From Thermoplasmatota archaeon (GTDB taxonomy: Archaea; Thermoplasmatota; E2; DHVEG-1), in assembly GCA_022866015.1 (NCBI GenBank), contig JALHTX010000036.1, positions 1-7,294 of the forward strand: a stretch of 7,294 nt of DNA, in the 5' to 3' direction. Positions 1 through 4,959 of this stretch are shown here, in pieces. Position 1 is the first letter of the stretch. Each line of letters opens with the position of its first letter. The translations under genes and the position numbers were made by a program. Under the pieces are notes generated by a model. That model had not been told where the DNA came from. It ran no database searches and saw only the letters and a program-made list of their open reading frames with translations.

Positions 1-656
1 ACAGTGAGATGTGGGTCATGAAAGATAAATATTCGATTAGGCATCTGTTTTATTTCTTCGATAACATTATTGATAGGTCGCTGATAGACTTTATGATTGC
101 TAAAGGATCCTATTGCACAAAACTCACAATGATAAAGACATCCCCTTGTTGTTTGGACAGCACCTAACAAAGGATTATGGGTTATAAGATCCCGACGAAG
201 CATAGGGATATCATCAAGACTAAAATTATCATCTGATTTATAAAAGGCTTTCATCTTGTTATTATCAACATCATCTAATAACTGAGGCCATACTGTTTCA
301 GCCCATCCTTGGACAACACTATCGCAATGTTGAATCGCTTCAAATGGTAATGCAGTAGGATGATATCCACCAAGAACCACTTTTTTTCCACGTTTACGAA
401 ATTCATCAGCGATTTCATAAGCTCTAGGAGCAGTCATAGTATAAGCAGTAATGCCAACAAGGTCACAATCCTCTGTAAAATCAATAGCCTCATAATTTTC
501 ATTTAGAATATTCACCCTATGTCGCTTTGGAGTTATCGTAGCAAGATGCGGTAAGGTAATAATCGGATAACCAAAAAGGATGGAACGCCAGGAGTTTTTA
601 TCTTTATATGAGGTAATTCCATGTTCAATTCGTGGAAAAATTAATAAAATATCCAT
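1..656 (-). CDS. B12-binding domain radical SAM protein, 3'-truncated by window edge
   Basis: Only the first 218 codons are visible; the start is ATG at 656-654 and the gene continues past base 1. Residues 1 to about 135 look like a cobalamin-binding (Rossmann-type) domain: an opening MDILLIFPR strand, LVGITAYT at 66-73, and VVLGGYHPTALP at 93-104. The radical SAM domain then begins at TTRGC, with the 4Fe-4S signature CLYHCEFC (Cys173, Cys177, Cys180; CxxxCxxC spacing). Known members usually run about 450-550 residues, so roughly half is missing. Such enzymes use SAM radical chemistry, often methylation or ring rearrangement of unreactive carbons; the substrate here is unknown. A GGAAGGA ribosome site lies about 9 nt before the ATG and supports this start. 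The gene is less AT-rich than its neighbours (25 G+C in 60 at 421-480, against 16 in 60 at 1081-1140), which may reflect a different origin. It is divergent from the radical SAM gene at 827. Confidence 0.9.
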   Translation of the reverse strand, partial: MDILLIFPRIEHGITSYKDKNSWRSILFGYPIITLPHLATITPKRHRVNILNENYEAIDFTEDCDLVGITAYTMTAPRAYEIADEFRKRGKKVVLGGYHPTALPFEAIQHCDSVVQGWAETVWPQLLDDVDNNKMKAFYKSDDNFSLDDIPMLRRDLITHNPLLGAVQTTRGCLYHCEFCAIGSFSNHKVYQRPINNVIEEIKQMPNRIFIFHDPHLT

Positions 657-826
657 AAAACTGATTCCTTCCGGCTTTTTATATTTAAACTAGATTTTTT
701 TAAATTTCTTTACAATTTTTATAAAAGAAACACACCTTATTAAGGTTGTTAATAATATAATTAGTGAAAAATCTGTAGAAAATATTTAATATTAGTCAAC
801 TTCTTTTATACAGAAGAATAATAATT
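657..826. promoter_or_regulatory. Divergent promoter region between two radical SAM genes
   Basis: This 170-nt AT-rich gap separates two divergently read genes, so it should carry both promoters. On the minus strand a TATA-like run (TTTAAATATAAAAA, plus coordinates 676-689) lies about 27 nt from the ATG at 656. That would put transcription start almost at the ATG, although a GGAAGGA ribosome site is also present, so the true TATA may be further up. On the plus strand AATATTTAATATTA near 781-794 lies about 40 nt from the ATG at 827 and would leave a leader of roughly 10-15 nt. These are eye-made assignments in AT-rich DNA and are weak individually. Confidence 0.35.
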
Positions 827-2287
827 ATGAAATTCACATTATTTGAAGTAGCAAGTATGCCATATTCGAAAAAAGGAAAAATTTCAAAATTTCCGCCTCT
901 TGGATTGTTATACATTGCTGCTAGTTTAGAACAAAATAATCATATCGTGAATGTAATTGATATAGGTATGGAATATTTGGATGAGAACAAATTAACACGA
1001 ATAATTAGTGATAGTGATGCAATTGGTATAACTGTTTTTACATCATATATAGAAGAAGTTAATCAACTCATAAATCAAATAAAAAAAATTGATTCAAGTA
1101 TTCCAGTTATCATTGGTGGTCCACATTGTATTTTTTTCAAAGAACAAGCTCTAAAGCAAATTTCCAATGCAGATATAGCAGTTATCGGAGAAGGGGAAAA
1201 AACAATTATTGAAATAGCTGATTACCTCAAAGGCAAGAAAAAAATCCATGATATCAAAGGGATTTATTACAGAGAAAAAGAAAAAATCAGAAAAGCAAAA
1301 CCATACAAAATCATTACTGATTTAGACCAATTACCCATACCATCTCGACACTTAGTCGAAAAGTATGAATACCGTTCACTTATCTTAGAAAACACTTTCA
1401 CCTCTATGTTAACGACTAGAGGTTGCCCATATCACTGTCGTTTTTGTGCCCGATATTCAAATGTACTAAAAAAATACACTTTTCGTTCAAGATCAATTCC
1501 AAATATTATAGATGAACTCCAGGAAATAGAAAAAAAGTACAAATCAGTGATGATCGTTGATGACACTTTCTTGGTAAATACCAAAAAAGCAGAAAAAATC
1601 ATGGATTGTATCATTGAACAAAAAATAGATTTACATTTCTATATACAAGGAGCAAGAGTTGATAGTGCTAATAAAAACTTATATGAAAAAATGAAAAAAG
1701 CAGGAGTCAAATATCTTAGTTATGGTATAGAATCAGGAAATCAAACCATCCTGAATTATTATAGAAAAGGTATAACTATCAAACAAATTAAAAAAGCAGT
1801 TGACCTCGCAAAAGAATTCGGGTTTATTACTAAAGGTAACTTTATCTTAGGCGCCCCAATAGAAACAGAACCACAAATTAGGAAAACAATAGCATTTGCT
1901 TGTTCACTTCCACTTGATCTCGTGGATTTCAGTCCTTTTATGTACCATAAAGGATCTTATTTTTGGCAGCAGGCTGTGCAAAAAGGATTAATAAGAAAAG
2001 AGGTTCATGTCGTTATTGCAAATTCTACTGATAATCCAGGAAATAATTCATCAGATAAAGTCATTGGATTATGTGGAAAAGCATACAGAAAATTTTATTT
2101 TCAACCCTCTTTTTTATTCAGACAGACAAAGAAATATATCAACATGAAGAATGCTAAATACATAAAAATTCCAATGAAATTTATGATTAATTCTTTATCA
2201 ATAGAAAAGGAATTAAAAGAGCAATATTATATATATTCAAAAACAAAAGAGCAAAATAACAATATATCTGATTATATACTACACTAA
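827..2287 (+). CDS. B12-binding domain radical SAM protein
   Basis: The product is 486 residues, a normal full length for this class. Residues 1 to about 145 form a cobalamin-binding-type domain (PPLGLLYIAASLE near the start, AIGITVFTS, PVIIGGPHC, IAVIGEGEKTI); no DxHxxG motif is evident, as is common in this class. The radical SAM domain starts at TTRGCPYHCRFC, with cluster ligands Cys200, Cys204 and Cys207 in CxxxCxxC spacing. It continues through VDDTF, the GIESG motif at 300-304 and LGAPIETE at 341-348, which belong to the SAM-binding part of the barrel. The last ~80 residues are basic and unrecognised. The enzyme is probably cytosolic. Substrate and reaction cannot be assigned; methyltransferase or lipid/cofactor-modifying roles are known in relatives. 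The start is the first ATG that keeps the N-terminal beta strand; no strong Shine-Dalgarno precedes it, so it may have a very short leader. It stops with TAA and is followed by a hairpin. Confidence 0.92.
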   Translation: MKFTLFEVASMPYSKKGKISKFPPLGLLYIAASLEQNNHIVNVIDIGMEYLDENKLTRIISDSDAIGITVFTSYIEEVNQLINQIKKIDSSIPVIIGGPHCIFFKEQALKQISNADIAVIGEGEKTIIEIADYLKGKKKIHDIKGIYYREKEKIRKAKPYKIITDLDQLPIPSRHLVEKYEYRSLILENTFTSMLTTRGCPYHCRFCARYSNVLKKYTFRSRSIPNIIDELQEIEKKYKSVMIVDDTFLVNTKKAEKIMDCIIEQKIDLHFYIQGARVDSANKNLYEKMKKAGVKYLSYGIESGNQTILNYYRKGITIKQIKKAVDLAKEFGFITKGNFILGAPIETEPQIRKTIAFACSLPLDLVDFSPFMYHKGSYFWQQAVQKGLIRKEVHVVIANSTDNPGNNSSDKVIGLCGKAYRKFYFQPSFLFRQTKKYINMKNAKYIKIPMKFMINSLSIEKELKEQYYIYSKTKEQNNNISDYILH

Positions 2288-2293
2288 TAATCC

Positions 2294-2328
2294 TGATTTT
2301 AAATGAACATTATGCATTCTTAAAATCA
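2294..2328 (+). terminator. Hairpin just after the radical SAM gene, possible terminator
   Basis: An inverted repeat starts 7 nt after the TAA at 2287. Arms TGATTTTA (2294-2301) and TAAAATCA (2321-2328) pair over 8 bp, and an inner AATG/CATT pairing adds 4 bp around a 9-nt loop. The stem is AT-rich and is followed by A-runs rather than a U-tract, so it is not a classic intrinsic terminator. It may protect the transcript 3' end or separate this gene from the next one. Confidence 0.4.
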
Positions 2329-2378
2329 ATATTTAAATTGGATTAAAAAAAAAATATTTGTTAAGGCTGATATATCCA

Positions 2379-2399
2379 AAAATTTTATATTTATATATC
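2379..2399 (+). promoter_or_regulatory. TATA box-like promoter of the UGA-containing C45 gene
   Basis: An uninterrupted A/T run containing TTTATATTTATATAT lies 62-82 nt before the ATG at 2461. It would place transcription start around 2415-2420 in an archaeal promoter, giving a leader of about 40 nt. That leader would include the palindrome at 2425-2444 and the GGAGGAGG ribosome site at 2446-2453. A bacterial reading (TTGTTA at 2359 as a -35) has poor spacing. Confidence 0.45.
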
Positions 2400-2424
2400 C
2401 GTTTTAATTTTTAATAAAATCTAA

Positions 2425-2444
2425 TTTGGATAATAAATTCCAAA
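2425..2444 (+). promoter_or_regulatory. Palindrome in 5' leader next to the ribosome site
   Basis: TTTGGA (2425-2430) and TCCAAA (2439-2444) are perfect inverted arms around an 8-nt A/T spacer. The repeat ends one base before the GGAGGAGG ribosome site. Given the TATA box at about 2385-2395, it would lie just downstream of transcription start. It could be an operator for a dimeric repressor or an RNA hairpin that affects ribosome access. No second full copy was found in front of the other genes here. Confidence 0.4.
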
Positions 2445-2460
2445 CGGAGGAGGAATAAAA

Positions 2461-3777
2461 ATGAAAAATAAAATAATAAGCAGCCTTATTTTGCTATTAA
2501 TCTTTTTACCATCTATCTCCTTGATAGAAATAGTGGATACAGACTCTATTAATCCATTAAATGGAGGATGGATTGAAGAAAGAGAAGGAATAAAAATTCT
2601 TCATATCAGTGGATCTTCTTATGAAATGGGATATCAACATGGTTTTTTACTAAAAGAAGAAATTAAACAGAATCTTCGGATACTCCTAAATTTCTTTAAG
2701 TTTTATGATATTGTTTATGATGATTTACTTCAAATATGGGAAATTATGAAAGGAGAAATTCCAGTACAATATTTTATTGAAATAAAAGGTATAGCAAATG
2801 GATCAGGATTAAGTATTGATGAGATTGGCGTATTGAACATAATGCATGATGCAACCAACCTTGCCTTATGATGTGGCGCTTTAGCTTGGGATAATGCCAC
2901 CAAAGATGGTAATTTAATTCATTTCAGAAGCGGAGATTTCAGTGTCTATATGCAAGATGAGATAACTGGAAGGTATCTACAAGAAAACCAAGTATTAATT
3001 GTAAGAAAACCTGATTTTGGATATTCTTCAATGTCTCCAATGTTAGCAGGAAATATTGGAAGCATTGGCGGTATTAATGAAAAAGCTATAGGAGTAAGTG
3101 AAGCAACATGTTTAACCCAAGATACAACATTGTATGGAATTCCTGCTAGTATACGAATGGGAATGGTGCTAGATTCAGTTGATAATATAGAGTCTGCCCT
3201 ACAGATCTTAAATTCAAATAGAACTTGTGGCTGGAATTTATTTATTTCTGACGGAAAAGTTCCAAAAGGGTTAATACTCGAGCAAACAGCAAATTGCTCC
3301 CATATTTGTACATGGGATGAATCTTATGAAGATAACTCTCCTTTTTGGAAAATTTCTTATGTTTTAAGGAGAACTAATTGCTATGTTTCACCTGAATGTG
3401 CAGCTTTGCAAAGGGAAAACTATAATTCTAAGAGTCTATCCGATATAGTAAATTTTTTATTGAAAAAAGATTCGTTCTTTGCCGAATGGACACATTATAA
3501 GGCGCTAAGCGAAGAAATAGATCAATTATGGGGAAATCTTGATTTAAATAATAGCATTACACTATTGAGAGATGTCTATAATGGAAAAACAGATATCATT
3601 TTCAGGTATATGAGAGAACGACTTCACAGGAAAGAACCAATACATCAGTGGGTAGCAACACCTAAAACAGGCGAAATGATAGTGTGTTTTGCAACAAAAG
3701 ATAAAACAGGTTTAGAAGCATCAACCCATTATGCAAACCTATTCGATTTAACAAACTCCCATAATAAAATTAAATAA
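2461..3777 (+). CDS. Secreted C45-family Ntn hydrolase with in-frame TGA at the nucleophile codon (candidate selenoprotein)
   Basis: Read through the TGA at 2869-2871, this is one 438-residue protein, close in length to its 421-residue paralog at 4960-6225. Residues 1 to ~22 form a signal peptide (MKNKIISS, then LILLLIFLPSIS), so the product is probably exported. Shared features are YEMGYQHG (54-61), W143 and NAT (145-147) after the nucleophile, HFRSGD (154-159; family usually GRNLD), GGINEK (203-208), the block ending in ISDGK, and QWVA near the C-terminus. The C45/penicillin acyltransferase family cleaves itself before a Cys that becomes the N-terminal nucleophile for amide hydrolysis or acyl transfer. 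The TGA is residue 137, the position of that Cys; residue 138 is Cys. There are no other stops or frame breaks. GGAGGAGG, 7 nt before the ATG, fixes the start. If TGA is not decoded this is a recent pseudogene: a 136-residue fragment, with the next in-frame ATG (2950) downstream of the active site. Confidence 0.7.
2869..2871 (+). other. In-frame TGA aligned with catalytic Cys; candidate selenocysteine codon
   Basis: The codons around the site read Leu-TGA-Cys-Gly-Ala-Leu-Ala-Trp. The paralog reads Ser-Cys116-Cys117-Gly-Val-Ser-Ile-Trp with no gap, so TGA aligns with Cys116. In the family as I know it, five residues separate the nucleophile Cys from the following aromatic residue (pattern C-[ST]-x-F-x-x-[WF]). 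That spacing selects Cys116 and codon 137, not the following Cys. TGA is also one base change from either Cys codon, so a point mutation or base-call error remains possible. Confidence 0.55.
2873..2900 (+). other. Short GC-rich hairpin immediately after the TGA, possible SECIS-like element
   Basis: GTGGC (2873-2877) pairs perfectly with GCCAC (2896-2900) around an 18-nt loop. The loop can form three further isolated pairs (2878/2895, 2880/2893, 2882/2891), leaving an apical loop AGCUUGGG. It starts two bases after the TGA, the place of a bacterial SECIS, but its apical loop is only about 11 nt from the UGA, closer than usual. Archaeal SECIS elements are normally in untranslated regions. The paralog lacks these arms. 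Chance is possible because the bases also encode the conserved NAT motif. Confidence 0.25.
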
Positions 3778-3787
3778 ATTATAAATT

Positions 3788-4711
3788 TTAAATAATATTA
3801 ATAGGACTACCTGATAAAAATGATGATATATTTTTTATCATAAGTGTATGCAATCTTTCAATAGATTCTTTTGTATAATAGCCAATATGGGGTGTAATTA
3901 TGAGGTTATATTTTTTGGTCATTTCATTATTTATTCCTTGGAAGTTATCGAGTGCTGCTCCAGAAAGTAATCCTTTTTTTAACGCCCCTATCAACGCATT
4001 AGAATCAATAATATTCATCCTAGAAGTATTTATTAAGATAGGTTTTCTTTTTATAAGTTTCATATTTTCTTTATTCAATAAATGATAGGTACTATCATTT
4101 AAAGGAAGATGCAATGTAATAATATCGGAATTTTTTAATAATTGGTTCAGCGAAACATAATCAAAACCTAAAAAATTTGATAAGTTTTCATTTTTTACTA
4201 TATCTGATACAATGACATCCATATTAAAACTATTTGCAATTCTTATGACATTGGAACCTATCCTTCCCGCTCCGATTACACCTAATTTTTTTTTTCGTAA
4301 TTCGAGGCCCTTCAATCCAGAAATTGAAAAATCACCTTGGATTGTTCTCAAATAAGCTGTGTGAATATTTTTAGTTAATGCAAGAAGAAGTGCAAATGTA
4401 TATTCAGCGACACTATATGAACAATATTCTGGTACATTTGATACTATAATGTTTTTCTTTTTACATGTTTTTAGGTCAATGTTGTCTGTTCCTGTGCATC
4501 CGTCAACTATTAATTTCAAGTTGGAGAAATGCTCAATCATTTTTTTATCTATCACAGAATTATAATATACAGAAATTATATCAGAATTTTTTGCATTTTT
4601 AGCGTTTTTTATAGTCAATGGTTGTTTATAAAATGATAAAGTATTTTTATCTAATTTATTTATCAATTTTGAATTCTTTAATTCATTTTGCCCAAAAAAA
4701 GTAATTTTAAT
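3788..4711 (-). CDS. D-isomer-specific 2-hydroxyacid dehydrogenase, probable ATT start
   Basis: This family reduces 2-oxoacids to D-2-hydroxyacids, or the reverse, with NAD(P)H in the cytosol. Read from ATT at 4711-4709 the product is 307 residues. The N-terminal substrate half opens with KITFFG and includes TGTDNIDL and SNVPEYCSYSVAEYTFALLLAL. The NAD-binding half starts with GVIGAGRIG (GxGxxG), residues about 144-152. Of the catalytic triad, Arg is kept (NTSR, ~231) and His is kept (TPHIG, ~275), but the DVFxxEP motif reads DNFQGIN, putting Ile (~260) in place of Glu. TTG at 4666 is an alternative start, giving 292 residues. It would drop the first beta strand and leave the AAAAAGGAGG site over 50 nt away, so ATT is preferred. 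A TAA lies directly upstream and no ATG is in frame before residue ~58. It converges on the C45 gene at 2461 with a 10-nt gap. Confidence 0.85.
   Translation of the reverse strand: MKITFFGQNELKNSKLINKLDKNTLSFYKQPLTIKNAKNAKNSDIISVYYNSVIDKKMIEHFSNLKLIVDGCTGTDNIDLKTCKKKNIIVSNVPEYCSYSVAEYTFALLLALTKNIHTAYLRTIQGDFSISGLKGLELRKKKLGVIGAGRIGSNVIRIANSFNMDVIVSDIVKNENLSNFLGFDYVSLNQLLKNSDIITLHLPLNDSTYHLLNKENMKLIKRKPILINTSRMNIIDSNALIGALKKGLLSGAALDNFQGINNEMTKKYNLIITPHIGYYTKESIERLHTLMIKNISSFLSGSPINII
3812..3840. terminator. 9-bp inverted repeat at the convergent gene ends
   Basis: TGATAAAAA (3812-3820) and TTTTTATCA (3832-3840) are perfect inverted arms around an 11-nt loop, 34 nt after the TAA of the C45 gene. 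On the plus strand the 3' arm carries a run of six U (3831-3836), so it could end the C45 transcript. It lies inside the last codons of the opposing dehydrogenase, so it is unlikely to terminate that gene. As a 3'-UTR SECIS candidate it is poor: the stem is almost all A-U and lacks a GAA/A internal loop. Confidence 0.4.
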
Positions 4712-4719
4712 TTATTTAG

Positions 4720-4729
4720 CCTCCTTTTT
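4720..4729 (-). promoter_or_regulatory. Shine-Dalgarno site that decides the dehydrogenase start
   Basis: The minus strand reads AAAAAGGAGG, one of the best ribosome sites in the window. It lies 8 nt before ATT at 4711-4709, the first codon after an in-frame TAA. No ATG, GTG or TTG lies at suitable spacing; the nearest usable TTG is at 4666. This supports initiation at ATT. Confidence 0.6.
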
Positions 4730-4760
4730 ATTTTGTTTAACATGAATTGTATTATTGAAT

Positions 4761-4774
4761 TAATAAATATTTTG
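4761..4774 (-). promoter_or_regulatory. TATA-like element upstream of the dehydrogenase
   Basis: The minus strand reads AAAATATTTATTAA about 50-63 nt before the proposed ATT start. It would give a transcript start near 4740 and a leader of about 30 nt that includes the AAAAAGGAGG site. Assigned by eye in very AT-rich DNA. The rest of 4775-4934 shows no gene, only an imperfect inverted repeat with GTTG (4804-4807) and CAAC (4837-4840) ends. Confidence 0.35.
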
Positions 4775-4934
4775 AATATACTCTTGAAAATCTTTAACTA
4801 GTAGTTGTTTTATAAATTTCTTGAATTTTTTTATAGCAACAATTCCAAATTTCTCGGTTTTACATAATTATTTATATCTAATAAATCTTTTTTAAATATT
4901 TATAATAATTACTCCTTTTTTTATAATTTATTAT

Positions 4935-4942
4935 AAAAAAAA
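4935..4942 (-). terminator. T8 tract after the C45 hydrolase gene
   Basis: The minus strand has a run of eight T starting 17 nt after the TAA of the gene at 4960-6225. Archaeal RNA polymerase commonly terminates at such U-tracts without a strong hairpin, so this is a plausible terminator. The region is generally AT-rich, so the tract is not highly distinctive. Confidence 0.4.
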
Positions 4943-4959
4943 TTTTTAGTGCATTATTC

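Noticed and set aside
1432..1614. Minus-strand open frame of about 60 codons
   Set aside because: It lies fully inside the radical SAM domain coding region on the other strand, has no recognisable product, and looks like a shadow frame.
2868..3777. Split Ntn hydrolase: the alpha chain ends at TGA and the beta chain restarts at the overlapping ATGATG.
   Set aside because: ATG at 2868 and 2871 are in another frame that stops at 2892-2894. The first in-frame ATG (2950) lies after the nucleophile, Trp143 and NAT motif, and no ribosome site precedes it.
3900..4085. Plus-strand open frame inside the dehydrogenase
   Set aside because: The opposite strand encodes conserved dehydrogenase motifs here; the frame has no ribosome site and no recognisable product.
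4804..4840. Imperfect inverted repeat in the gap between dehydrogenase and C45 genes
   Set aside because: Only the 4-bp GTTG/CAAC ends and scattered A/T pairs match across a long loop; this is expected by chance in such AT-rich DNA.
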